Source: Acidobacteriota bacterium (GTDB taxonomy: Bacteria; Acidobacteriota; Terriglobia; Bryobacterales; Bryobacteraceae). Taken from it: a DNA stretch of 53,962 nt. Positions 17,620 to 25,212 of the stretch are shown piece after piece. The notes beneath the pieces were generated by a model that saw only the letters and a list, made by a program, of their open reading frames with translations, was not told the origin of the DNA and did no database searches. The stretch spans positions 1 through 53,962 of the forward strand of contig JANXMS010000492.1 of assembly GCA_025354525.1 (NCBI GenBank), given 5' to 3'. Every line of letters starts with the position of its first letter. Positions within the stretch are counted from its first letter, which is position 1. A program made the position numbers and the translations under genes.

Positions 17620-17751
17620 TAGCACCACAACCCGACCGTGCTCCGTCACCCACTCCAGCGACGAACCCGGCTCAAAGCCAAGCATTCGCCTGATCTCCGC
17701 GGGCACCGAAATTTGCCCCTGGCTCGTCAGCTTAGATTGTAGAAGCGCCAT
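17617..17751 (-). pseudogene. AbrB/MazE-type antitoxin, truncated by MITE-B
   Basis: MALLQSKLTSQGQISVPAEI and RRMLGFEPGSSLEWVTEHGR are a classic SpoVT/AbrB swapped-hairpin DNA-binding domain, as found in antitoxins paired with PIN toxins. After VVVL the CTA target codon meets the first bases of MITE-B, which read TAG, so the element itself provides the stop and the toxin-binding C terminus is lost. Expected full length is about 75-90 residues; 44 remain. The DNA-binding half could still be made and fold. Confidence 0.65.
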
Positions 17752-17880
17752 ACCCACCGCGGCCATCACTGCGCCAGCAGCGCACAAATTCGACGCAGCC
17801 TCTCCTACGAAGTCTTCGTCCCCCGATGCGGCCGACGTCGCGCTAAGAGCCCACAACGGCGGCGTGCACCTGCAGCGGAT

Positions 17881-18252
17881 CTAGTTGAAGCTGTGGAAAC
17901 GGCCGAGATCCCGGCGGTCCCGTTTCGTGGGCTTGCCTTGACGCGTGGCTTCGAAATGGGGGTTCGCCTTTCGCTCTTCCGCCACTTTGCGACGAAGTTC
18001 CTGGCTCTCGTCCGACTCTCGGTACATAGTCTGGGCAAGCGCGGCCGGGCCGCGGATGTCGCTGACCGCCAGCACCTCAACCTGGAAGTCCCCGCTGTCA
18101 GACTTGATCTGAAGCTGGTCGCCGAGACGGACGTCCTTCGAAGGCTTCGTGGACTGGCCGTTGGAGGTGACGCGGCTGAGTTCACAAGCCTTGATGGCGA
18201 GGGATCGGGTCTTGAAGAAGCGGGCGGACCAGAGCCATTTATCGATTCTCAC
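17881..18252 (-). CDS. S4-domain RNA-binding protein (Hsp15/HslR-like)
   Basis: 123 residues: an S4 RNA-binding domain at the N terminus (RIDKWLWSARFFKTRSLAIK, then VTSNGQSTKPSKDVRLGDQLQIK) and a basic C-terminal tail (EATRQGKPTKRDRRDLGRF). This layout matches Hsp15, which binds stalled 50S-nascent chain-tRNA complexes. I chose the GTG at 18252 because family members begin directly with (M)RIDKWLW; a TTG at 18282 would add ten residues. It is a single gene divergent from a 28-residue membrane-protein gene. Confidence 0.8.
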   Translation of the reverse strand: MRIDKWLWSARFFKTRSLAIKACELSRVTSNGQSTKPSKDVRLGDQLQIKSDSGDFQVEVLAVSDIRGPAALAQTMYRESDESQELRRKVAEERKANPHFEATRQGKPTKRDRRDLGRFHSFN

Positions 18253-18337
18253 GTGGGTACTGTAGCACGAACTGTTCGACAAATAAGCGGGAACACCCGG
18301 CGACTGGAAACCATCCTAACCCTAGAGGACACTGAAC

Positions 18338-18424
18338 ATGAAATATATGGCCGCATATCTCCTGGGTATCCCCACAAGTCTGATTTTGCTCTGGTTCGTC
18401 TTGAACCAGACCGGTTGTGCGTAA
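18338..18424 (+). CDS. 28-residue single-pass membrane protein
   Basis: MKYMAAYLLGIPTSLILLWF followed by VLNQTGCA. One hydrophobic helix of about 17 residues is followed by a short polar tail ending Gly-Cys-Ala. A good Shine-Dalgarno sequence AGAGGA (18323-18328) lies 9 nt before the ATG, and the codons form a coherent membrane helix, which is why I call it. It resembles small bacterial membrane proteins of the 'MKYxxAxLLGxPxxLI' kind that I have seen but cannot name. It lies between divergent S4 and convergent amidohydrolase genes. Function unknown. Confidence 0.6.
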   Translation: MKYMAAYLLGIPTSLILLWFVLNQTGCA

Positions 18425-18435
18425 CAAGTAAGCGT

Positions 18436-19536
18436 CTAGTTCGGGAACTGGCTCGCGTCGATGCCGGGGATGATCCGGAGAGCGTTCTTGTAGTAGAGCT
18501 TCTTCAGGACGTCGTCGGGAAGGTCCATGCCGTACATCTTCCAAAAGGCGTGCCGCTTGCGGTAATAGTCAAAGTACTCGTCGCCGGTCTCGAAGACGCG
18601 GAAGTAGGTGAAGTACTCGCTCGTCTCCCAGATGTCTTTGCCGAACAGAACCCGGTTCTGATACTTCGTAAAGAACGCCCGGGCAGTGCGGGGCTGGCGC
18701 CCCAGTTCCGCCAGGATTGCGCCGACCTCTCCTAGCATGTTCGGGTACTTGTCCATCAGCTTGCCGAGCTGGCCGAGGTCGCCGCCGAGCCAGCCGAGAT
18801 GGGCGTTGACGAAAGTCGTCCGAGGGTGACGCCCGACTCGCGAGTACAGCTCGCTCATCAGGGTCTCCCACGTCGGGTACTTGTCAGGTGGACGATAACG
18901 GCTCGGGAATTGCTTGAGTTCGAGCCAACGCTCGTTGTCCTTGTCCCAGGGTTGGAAGAACTGGCGGGGTTCGGCCGTGTGAATGAGCACCGGCACCTTG
19001 TACTTGGCGCAGATCTCAAAAGCCTTGTCGAAGCGGGGGTCGTCGATCTTGATCCGCTCGCCCTTGATCCGGAGATCCATGCCGAAGTTCTTGAAGAACT
19101 TCAAGCCCTGGGCTCCATTCTTGATGTCCTGCTCGAGCTGTTTGGCTACCGTATCCGAGTAGTCCGGGGCTTCCATATCTTCGAAGTTGAGGTTGGCGAA
19201 GATGACGAAGCGCTTCGGATAGTTGCCCTTCATGTTGTCGACGGCCTTCTTCAGGCGGTCGCCGTAGCCCCCGGAGAGGTTGACCATGACTTGGAGATTG
19301 AGGCCGTCCATGTCCTTGACGAGCTTGTCGAGGGCAGCCTTATTCATGTCGCCGCGCTGGTGGTTATGGACGTCAATAAAGGGATATTTGGCCCGTTTGA
19401 CCGGGTGCTCTTCGACGACTAACCCGGGCTTTGGGTTGTAGTCCTCCATCGACATCACCGCGTCTTTGTTGGGGCGCGGGAACTCCGGTTGCGCGAGCAG
19501 CGCGACCGGTAACACCAGCAGCAAGGCGTTCTTCAT
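18436..19536 (-). CDS. amidohydrolase family protein (COG2159-like TIM barrel), exported
   Basis: 366 residues with a signal peptide (MKNALLLVLPVALLAQ). The domain shows the amidohydrolase HxH block (FIDVHNHQRG), a later His (VPVLIHTAEPRQFF), NAHLGWLGGDL and the terminal Asp block (VLFGKDIWETSEYF), which fit a metal-dependent amidohydrolase or decarboxylase fold. The substrate is unknown. It is followed on the same strand side by acyltransferase and folC genes (PlsC start upstream at 20275), and may be the last member of a minus-strand run 22051-18436. Confidence 0.8.
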   Translation of the reverse strand: MKNALLLVLPVALLAQPEFPRPNKDAVMSMEDYNPKPGLVVEEHPVKRAKYPFIDVHNHQRGDMNKAALDKLVKDMDGLNLQVMVNLSGGYGDRLKKAVDNMKGNYPKRFVIFANLNFEDMEAPDYSDTVAKQLEQDIKNGAQGLKFFKNFGMDLRIKGERIKIDDPRFDKAFEICAKYKVPVLIHTAEPRQFFQPWDKDNERWLELKQFPSRYRPPDKYPTWETLMSELYSRVGRHPRTTFVNAHLGWLGGDLGQLGKLMDKYPNMLGEVGAILAELGRQPRTARAFFTKYQNRVLFGKDIWETSEYFTYFRVFETGDEYFDYYRKRHAFWKMYGMDLPDDVLKKLYYKNALRIIPGIDASQFPN

Positions 19537-19552
19537 TCCTTGCAGTATAGGC

Positions 19553-20275
19553 TTAGGGAGCGACGCCGAGCAATGCCGCCACTTCGTTGCGCACCTGTTC
19601 GGTCAGGGCACCCTTGTCGCGATTGCTCAAGCCTTCGGTCGGAATGGGCTTGCCGATGCGAACTTTGACGACGCCGCCGCGGATGGCGATGCCGTGCATG
19701 GGGAGGATATCGCGGGTCCCGATAAGGCCGAAGGGGACGATGGGGGTACCGCTCTTGATGCCGAGGATGGCGACGCCTTCTTTGAAGGGTTCAAGCTCCC
19801 CTTCGGTCCGTCCGCCTTCGGGAAAGATGAGAATGGACAGCCTTTCGTCGCGGATCTTGTTTCCGGCAAGGACGAGGCTACGGACGGCTTCGCGAGGGTT
19901 ATCGAGCGAAACGGAAACGTGGCCGGCGGTGCGTAGGTGGGTACCCATCAACGGGATGCCGAACAGTTCGCTCTTTGCCATGAAGCGGAAGTTGTACGGC
20001 AGGGCGTAGAGCAGGGCCGGGGTGTCGGAGTAGCTGCGGTGATTGCCGGCGAAGATGTAATGGGCGTGGGGGTCGAGGTTTTCGAGGCCTTCCACTTCCA
20101 TCCTCATGCCGAGGATACGGGTCAGCATGCGGCCCCAGACCTTGGCGCACCAGATCTGTTTGCTGCCGTCCTTATCGAAAGGGATGAGGCAGTAGCTAAG
20201 GATTCCCATCACGACCGTGGCTACAACGATGAGCGGGTCGGTAATCAGCAGGGTACGGACGAGGGCAAAAGACAT
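19553..20275 (-). CDS. plsC: 1-acyl-sn-glycerol-3-phosphate acyltransferase (PlsC family)
   Basis: 240 residues. An N-terminal membrane segment (PLIVVATVVMGILSYCLI) precedes the acyltransferase motifs NHRSYSD (NHx4D), FPEGGRT (block III) and a late VPFGLIGTRD. It converts lysophosphatidic acid to phosphatidic acid at the inner membrane in phospholipid synthesis; substrate specificity among PlsC paralogues cannot be told from sequence alone. It lies 18 bp downstream of folC on the same strand, probably co-transcribed. Confidence 0.85.
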   Translation of the reverse strand: MSFALVRTLLITDPLIVVATVVMGILSYCLIPFDKDGSKQIWCAKVWGRMLTRILGMRMEVEGLENLDPHAHYIFAGNHRSYSDTPALLYALPYNFRFMAKSELFGIPLMGTHLRTAGHVSVSLDNPREAVRSLVLAGNKIRDERLSILIFPEGGRTEGELEPFKEGVAILGIKSGTPIVPFGLIGTRDILPMHGIAIRGGVVKVRIGKPIPTEGLSNRDKGALTEQVRNEVAALLGVAP

Positions 20276-20293
20276 GCGGTAGGGGTTAACCCT

Positions 20294-21535
20294 CTATTGT
20301 ACGAGGAGAGCCCGCGCCTCGCCTACTAGATAAAGGGAACCGGTGATGAAGAGAACGTCGCAATGCCGAGGCAGCGCAAGGGCGGCGGGCAGATTGGCGG
20401 CGGCACGGGCGTTGGCATGGGGGGCGAGGTCGAGAATCGCCTCGGGTCGAAGAGCGCGGGTTTGGTCGGGGGCGGTGCAGATGAGTTCGTCGACGACCGG
20501 GAAGAGAATGGAGGTAACCTCTTCAAAAGCCTTGTCGCGCATCGTTCCGAAGATCATGCCGATGCGGCGGCCGGCGTGGAAGCGTTCGATGTAGCGAGCG
20601 AGGGCTTGGGCCCCGGCGGGGTTGTGGGCACCGTCGAGGATGATTTCTGGCTCCTGGCTGATGCGTTCCAGGCGGCCCGGCCAAATGGCGGTGGCCATGC
20701 CGGCGACCGGGACGCCGCGGAGTTGCAGCGCCCGGGCGGCGGTACGGGCGTTCTCCCACTGGTGCTCGCCCGCCAGGGGGCAGCGGACTTCGACGCCGTC
20801 GAAGCGAAGGATGCTTCCGTAGGGGTCGGCGGAGACGACCTCCAGCGCAACTTCGGCGGAGCGATAAAGGTCGGCGCCGACGGCTTCGCCGCGCGCATCA
20901 ATGACGGCGGTCGCCTCAGGTCGCTGCTGGGCGATGACGGCGGGAACGCCCGGCTTCAGGATGCCGGCCTTCTCCCCAGCGATGGCCGTCAGACTCTTGC
21001 CGAGCCAGGCCTCGTGGTCGAAGTCGACGGGGGTGATGACGCAAAGTTCGGGGCGGACGAGATTGGTGGCATCGAGCCGACCGCCGAGGCCGACTTCGAT
21101 GACGGCGCATTCGACTCGGCGTTCAGCGAAGACGAAGAAGGCCATTAGGGTGACGGTTTCGAAGTAGGACGGATGGACATCGAGCTTTCCATCGTCGATC
21201 AAGCGCTCCGAGACCGCGTGGACGGCGGCGAAGGCGGCGGCGAACTCGGCGCTGCTGACGGGCACGCCATTGACCTGGATCCGCTCGGTGGGCTGGACGA
21301 GGTGGGGGGACGTGTAGAGGCCGGTCTTAACGCCGGTAGCGCGAATGGCGGCTTCAATGAGGGCGCAGGTGGAGCCTTTGCCGTTGGTGCCGGCGACGTG
21401 GATGACGGGCGGTTGGGAGGCGGGGAAGCCCATGGCGTCCCACACAACGCCCACCTGCTCCAGGCTTAGCTTGGCTGATTTCAGCTCGTTGCCGAGCGAG
21501 TACAGGTATTCAACGCTCTCGGGATAATTGAGCAC
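20294..21535 (-). CDS. folC: folylpolyglutamate synthase / dihydrofolate synthase
   Basis: 413 residues. An ATP-binding P-loop (HVAGTNGKGSTCALIE), Mur-ligase-like central domain (ECAVIEVGLGGRLDATNLV, ITPVDFDHEAWLG, IAGEKAGILKPGVPAV) and C-terminal domain (ILDGAHNPAGAQALARYIE) are all present at normal length. It adds glutamate to folates in the cytoplasm and, in bifunctional forms, makes dihydrofolate from dihydropteroate. It lies between a gluconate dehydrogenase subunit 3 gene (6 bp upstream) and plsC (18 bp downstream), suggesting one transcript. Confidence 0.93.
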   Translation of the reverse strand: MLNYPESVEYLYSLGNELKSAKLSLEQVGVVWDAMGFPASQPPVIHVAGTNGKGSTCALIEAAIRATGVKTGLYTSPHLVQPTERIQVNGVPVSSAEFAAAFAAVHAVSERLIDDGKLDVHPSYFETVTLMAFFVFAERRVECAVIEVGLGGRLDATNLVRPELCVITPVDFDHEAWLGKSLTAIAGEKAGILKPGVPAVIAQQRPEATAVIDARGEAVGADLYRSAEVALEVVSADPYGSILRFDGVEVRCPLAGEHQWENARTAARALQLRGVPVAGMATAIWPGRLERISQEPEIILDGAHNPAGAQALARYIERFHAGRRIGMIFGTMRDKAFEEVTSILFPVVDELICTAPDQTRALRPEAILDLAPHANARAAANLPAALALPRHCDVLFITGSLYLVGEARALLVQ

Positions 21536-21541
21536 CAGGGA

Positions 21542-22051
21542 TCACCCGCGGGGAGAGGCGCAGTTCATGTCCTTGATGCTGGGCACACGACCGCCCTTGT
21601 TGAGTTCCCGCATGCCGATGTTGGTTTGGTAGTAGATGCGGGAGGTCCACATCTTGGCGAGGCGGAAGAACCGCGGGCCGGGTCCGGTGCCGGGGCTATC
21701 GAGGGTCTTTAGGATGGCGACCTGCTGGGGCTCGGTGAGCTTGGCGAATGGGGCGCTATGCTGCTTGATGGCGTAACCGTCGAGCCAGCGGAGACCTTCG
21801 AGGAACGCGTCGCGCTGAGCGACGGGCCCGGCGGCGAGCAAACGGTCGAGCCAGCGATTGACCAAGGCGGCCTTGGCACCGGGAGTGTCCGTCGCGGGGA
21901 TGATGAGTTCGCTGAGGACGACGACAGTATCGTTGGTATGACGATCAAAAAGCTCGGGCTTCCACTCGGGCGTGGTGGAGATCTGCGCCAGCGCCGCCCG
22001 TCCAGCCACCGGTAGCGCGCTACCAACCTGCAACAATGCACGGCGATTCAT
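21542..22051 (-). CDS. gluconate 2-dehydrogenase subunit 3 family protein
   Basis: 169 residues beginning MNRRALLQVGSALPVAGRAA, a Tat-like signal with Arg pair. The body matches the small subunit of membrane gluconate/GMC dehydrogenases: VVVLSELIIPATDTPGAKAA, VNRWLDRLL, then FFRLAKMWTSRIYYQTNIG. The usual partner, a GMC flavoprotein, is not in the window, so this copy is an orphan next to folC. A longer in-frame extension reaches into MITE-B copy 2 but lacks family sequence, hence the start at 22051. Confidence 0.75.
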   Translation of the reverse strand: MNRRALLQVGSALPVAGRAALAQISTTPEWKPELFDRHTNDTVVVLSELIIPATDTPGAKAALVNRWLDRLLAAGPVAQRDAFLEGLRWLDGYAIKQHSAPFAKLTEPQQVAILKTLDSPGTGPGPRFFRLAKMWTSRIYYQTNIGMRELNKGGRVPSIKDMNCASPRG

Positions 22052-22218
22052 GACCCTAGTATATAGCGACATGAAACTTACCCATCGAGACACTACGTCG
22101 GCTTCAGGGCCGTCTACGCTTCGGACTGCTATACCCACTTGAAAGCGAAGAGATTGAGTTGGGCCTGATGGCACCCGGCAAGACGAACCAGCCTTGGGGC
22201 GAACGGCAATTCGCGCTA

Positions 22219-22434
22219 TAGAAAGTCTTGACTTAACAGAGGGCAAATTCGCGACGTCTGAAGAGATCCGGAGCAATGTCGGGAGAGAGGAAGGGGGATA
22301 GAGCCTCGGCGAGATCGACGACAAGCGAATGCATTGACGGGGCCCTGAGCTGGGACAAACGTAGTTTGCAGTCCGCCCAATACGGGGCCGGTACTTCGGG
22401 TTTCCAGAACGCCTCCATTAAGGCGGGTATCGCT
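22219..22434 (+). mobile_element. MITE-B copy 2 (216 bp)
   Basis: A full-length copy, with TAGAAAGTCTTGACTTAACAG at the left end and GGCGGGTATCGCT at the right, flanked by CTA at 22216-22218 and 22435-22437. It provides the unoccupied version (GACGGGGCCCTGAG) of the site into which MITE-A jumped in copy 3. Joining its flanks on the minus strand gives a continuous reading (FDDPNALAQAIG to RELPFAPRLVRL), so it probably split an old gene of unknown family. Confidence 0.8.
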
Positions 22435-22437
22435 CTA

Positions 22438-22806
22438 GCCAATCGCTTGGGCGAGGGCGTTCGGATCATCAAACAGTACGGAGGAGGTTTCGATACCTTC
22501 CCACTTTTCCTGCTAACGGTTCAGGGCGTGATGGGGCTGTCCGGCCTGGCGGGCCGACCGTTAGCTCCGCTCCGTTTTCGACCTCATCTTTTGATCAACT
22601 CAGGCGACCCGAATTCCTTCCTGGAAGACCGCTGGGCGGGGGCGGTGGTACGAATCGGCGCTCTGCGCTTTCGGCTTGATAAACGCAACCCAAGGTGTTG
22701 ACCAACGAAACTGAACATCAAGGCGTTCCACAAACCCGATATCGTTAGGCTGGCACATAGTGGGCAGTACGCCCTCGCGAGCGGCGGAACCACCCTACAT
22801 CGAACG
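22438..22806. other. decayed gene-free stretch
   Basis: No intact gene is visible. Minus-strand pieces such as QEKWEGIETSSVLFDDPNAL near MITE-B and IGFVERLDVQFRWSTPWVAF at about 22680-22740 look protein-like but are bounded by stops and lack starts. I read the stretch as gene remains. Confidence 0.4.
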
Positions 22807-22987
22807 ATCAATTCCCTCCGGAGACGACCATCTCCACCAAGACATCGGAGATCACTCGCCGACGGTATTCTTCCGTCTCATCGAGAAGTCCGAGTGATCG
22901 ATACGAGCTGTCGAGATCCTCCCGCCACGGACCCCGATCGCACGGAACCACATAAACGCCCAGGCATTCGATGGTCGGCTAGCTCAT
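22807..22987 (-). pseudogene. short gene relic with amber at codon 3
   Basis: From an ATG at 22987 the minus strand reads MS-stop(TAG)-PTIECLGVYVVPCDRGPWRE, then DLDSSYRSLGLLDETEEYRR and RVISDVLVEMVVSGGN before a TGA. Apart from the amber the frame is coherent and acidic/hydrophobic blocks look like real protein. I do not recognise the family. A GTG inside (VVPCDR) could restart translation. It lies in the graveyard between MITE-B and MITE-C copies. Confidence 0.35.
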
Positions 22988-23125
22988 CCTATTTCTCTCG
23001 GTTCCGGGTCGCCGCAATAGACCGAAGTGCATTGTTGATCGAGAGACACTTCTTCCATTGGTCCTAATTCTCGCGGCAAGACTTAGAGCGCCTGGCGCAT
23101 GAATCCCTGCTTCGTCATTGTTTCC

Positions 23126-23369
23126 TGATGGGCGACAATTACGAACCGCTTGTAACGACAATTACTTTTGCAGCACCATCGGCAGGTGTTTTGATGTGAA
23201 TTCGACAGATGCCGCTGGGCGTTGGTTGAGATGGGGCTTTGCCCCAAGCCCCAGGATTTAGCGCTACGAGACCGCCGACAGTGGGCATGAAGCCACGGGA
23301 GCACCCTCCGCCGGTGGCAAGTCGACTTTGCTAGTTGTCGTTTCGGCCGTTTCTAATTGTCGCCAAACA
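23126..23369 (+). mobile_element. MITE-C copy 1 (244 bp)
   Basis: The ends are inverted repeats: TGATGGGCGACAATTA on the left and the complement of TGTTTGGCGACAATTA on the right. A perfect 6-bp target duplication GTTTCC flanks it (23120-23125 and 23370-23375). Inside is a strong hairpin (GGGGCTT...AAGCCCC near 23233-23252) but no gene. The right end overlaps the last codons of the PIN toxin on the minus strand, replacing its natural C terminus. A second copy spans 24555-25212. Confidence 0.88.
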
Positions 23370-23793
23370 GTTTCCGCTCCGCCGCCTTTGCCAAGTACAA
23401 TTCCACCCGATCTGTCGTCCAAGTCGCCACGCCGCAGCCGAAGAAGTCGGTGTCTTCGGTCCAAATCGGGCAGTCGAGCGCGAGAGCCGCGGCCAACACC
23501 GGCCAGTCGTCTGCGTCACGCTTGTCGATGCGCTCGCGGGCGACAGCTTCGAAGGATGCATACGTTTCCGATTCAACCGTTTGCACGAACCGCATCAGGA
23601 GATCGAGCGTGGCCATCGCCGGAGCCGCCGGAATCTTCCGCGTCTCCAGGATTCCCGGCAGATGCACACGCGCTTCCTAAAACGCCACGTCAGGAGCCAT
23701 GAACTCGACCTGCCCGGCGTACTTTCGCAGCAAGCCCGGAATGCGCAAACCCAGGACGGCGCGAATGAGAATATTCGCGTCGAGCACCAGCAT
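23353..23793 (-). pseudogene. PIN-domain (VapC-like) toxin with amber codon
   Basis: Starts MLVLDANILIRAVLGLRIPG and continues to DVAF, then TAG (23679-23677, codon 39), then EARVHLPGILETRKIP and RERIDKRDADDWPVLAAALA, LDCPIWTEDTDFFGCGVATW. These are the acidic PIN blocks of an RNase toxin, all present apart from the amber. MITE-C inserted at its 3' end, so the last residues read KLFGDN-stop from the element; joining the flanks gives an original end ERKQ-stop. Two bp separate it from the upstream antitoxin gene, as in a VapBC operon. Confidence 0.75.
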
Positions 23794-23795
23794 TG

Positions 23796-24065
23796 CTAGC
23801 CGTTCCGTGTCCGCCGCTCGCGACGGGCCGTCTTGAAGTCTGCCAGGATTTCGTCATCCGTGGTCCCCGCCGCCGCAATCAGCTCTTGCATCCGTTCACC
23901 GGCCATGCGCAGGGCTTCCAGATCAGCCTGTCTCGGTTTTGGCTCGGTAGGGACGTAGATACCGATCGTGAAGCCGTGACGCGTGATCGCGACCGGCGTC
24001 TTCGACTCCAGGTAGTCCGCCAAGTTTTCCCGAAACTCACGAATTCCAACTTTGGTGGTCTGCGT
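23796..24065 (-). pseudogene. Phd/VapB-like antitoxin with lost start codon
   Basis: The frame reads TTKVGIREFRENLADYLESK, TPVAITRHGFTIGIYVPTEP, then a helical toxin-binding tail ending RRERRTRNG. GIREFRENLADYL...PVAITRHG is a typical Phd/VapB antitoxin N terminus. Where an ATG is expected there is ACG (24065-24063), 5 nt after AGGAAG, with an in-frame TAG further up. The next ATG (24023) would remove part of the DNA-binding domain. The start has probably mutated, matching the amber in the paired toxin. Confidence 0.65.
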
Positions 24066-24133
24066 GACTACTTCCTAATTGTGTACGCGATGATAACACG
24101 CCGACAATCAGGCTACCTTGGCAGGAAGGGAAT

Positions 24134-24449
24134 ATAGACCAAATCACCTCAATCGAAGAAGCCACGGACCTGGCAACCCGGTTTCTCGAAAGCACGTAGG
24201 CTCACGTGCTGGCTAACAGGAAGCTCTTCGAAGAGTTGACTCAAGAGCAGGATTTTGGTGGCCTACTGCTTCGGCCCGGTCGATCCGCAGGCACGTGCTG
24301 GCGGCAATTCGCCGTTTATTGTTTGCCGCCGTGATGGCACGATACACGTTACGGGCACCGCACTTCCGGTTAAGCGCTACATCGAACTCTATCCCCGCGT
24401 CGGTCGAAACGTACCCGTTTGCCGAGGCTCGATACGTGGTGACCCTTGA
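24134..24449 (+). pseudogene. Imm35/YrhB-like immunity protein relic
   Basis: One frame gives ITSIEEATDLATRFLEST, a TAG at 24197, then AHVLANRKLFEELTQEQDF. After a frameshift near 24255 the next reads VAYCFGPVDPQARAGGNSPF and IVCRRDGTIHVTGTALPVKR. The 'GN-P-IV-xxDG-xHxTGTxxP' block is characteristic of YrhB/Imm35 immunity proteins of polymorphic toxin systems. The stop, the shift and an ATA where the start should be show that it is dead. No cognate toxin is in the window. Confidence 0.5.
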
Positions 24450-24583
24450 CGGATGGCAACCAGCGTTGCAGAAGATTTCGCGAAAAGTGTCTGAATTATG
24501 TTGGCACGGAGGGGGCGAAGTACACCATCGACTCCCTGCGGCTCAATCGACCTCTGATGGGCGACAATTAGGAACCGCTTCTA

Positions 24584-24973
24584 CAGCAAATCTTGACTTA
24601 ACAGGCGGCATATCCGCGACGTCTGAAGAGATCAGGAGCAATGTCGGGAGAGAGGAGGGGGGAGAGAGCCTCGGCGAGATCGACTACAAGCGCATGCATT
24701 GACGGGGCGTACTTGATTAGCGGGTTTCGGGATCATTCGCCTCCCGATTTTGGCCAGTTTCCTAGCGTTGTGGAAGTTTGTGCCGCAGAGAGCGCCTCAC
24801 CATCATGCCACAGGCGTCGCGCGACGCTACGGAAACGATTGATTTTATTGAACCGGAGGCCGCTAATCAATTACGAAGGGGCCCTGAGCTGGGACAAACG
24901 TAGTTTGTCGTCCGCCCAATACGGGGCCGGTAGTTCGGGTTTCCAGAACGCCTCCATTTAGGCGGGTATCGCT
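24584..24973 (+). mobile_element. MITE-B copy 3, interrupted by MITE-A
   Basis: Inserted in MITE-C copy 2 at GAACCGCTT/GTAACGAC (empty site visible at 23143-23160), with CTA on both sides (24581-24583, 24974-24976). Total length 390 = 216 + 166 + 8, exactly a full MITE-B plus MITE-A and its target duplication. Confidence 0.87.
24709..24874 (+). mobile_element. MITE-A copy 2 (166 bp), innermost of the nest
   Basis: Same length as copy 1. The ends GTACTTGATTAGCGG and CCGCTAATCAATTAC are a 15-bp inverted repeat with one mismatch. The target duplication is GACGGGGC (24701-24708) and GAAGGGGC (24875-24882). The unoccupied site is seen in MITE-B copy 2. Confidence 0.92.
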
Positions 24974-25212
24974 CTAACGACAATTATTTTTGCAGCACCA
25001 TCAGCAGGTGTTTTAATTTCAATTCGACAGATGCCGCTGGGCGTTGGTTGAGATGGGGCTTTGCCCCAAGCCCCGGGATTTAGCGCATTGTGCGATCCCA
25101 TGTGGGATACGAGACCGCCTACAGTGGGCATGAAGCCACGGGAGCACCCTCCGCCGGTGGCAAGTCGACTTTCGTATTTGTCGTTTCGACCGTTTCGAAT
25201 TGTCGCCAAACA

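Larger units (their letters stand above)
24555..25212 (+). mobile_element. MITE-C copy 2, interrupted by MITE-B (which holds MITE-A)
   Basis: The left end TGATGGGCGACAATTA and the right end ...AATTGTCGCCAAACA match copy 1, with a perfect 7-bp duplication CGACCTC at 24548-24554 and 25213-25219. Subtracting the 390-bp inner element and its CTA duplication leaves 265 bp, 21 more than copy 1. The difference is one internal segment (containing the palindrome ATCCCATGTGGGAT) that copy 1 lacks. Confidence 0.88.

Noticed and set aside
22276-22701. Open frame starting MSGERKGDRASARSTTS
   Set aside because: The start lies in MITE-B and the frame runs into different flanks in each copy, so it is element sequence read by chance.
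23233-23252. Riboswitch or structured RNA in MITE-C
   Set aside because: Only a simple GC hairpin is visible and it moves with the element; two copies cannot show covariation.
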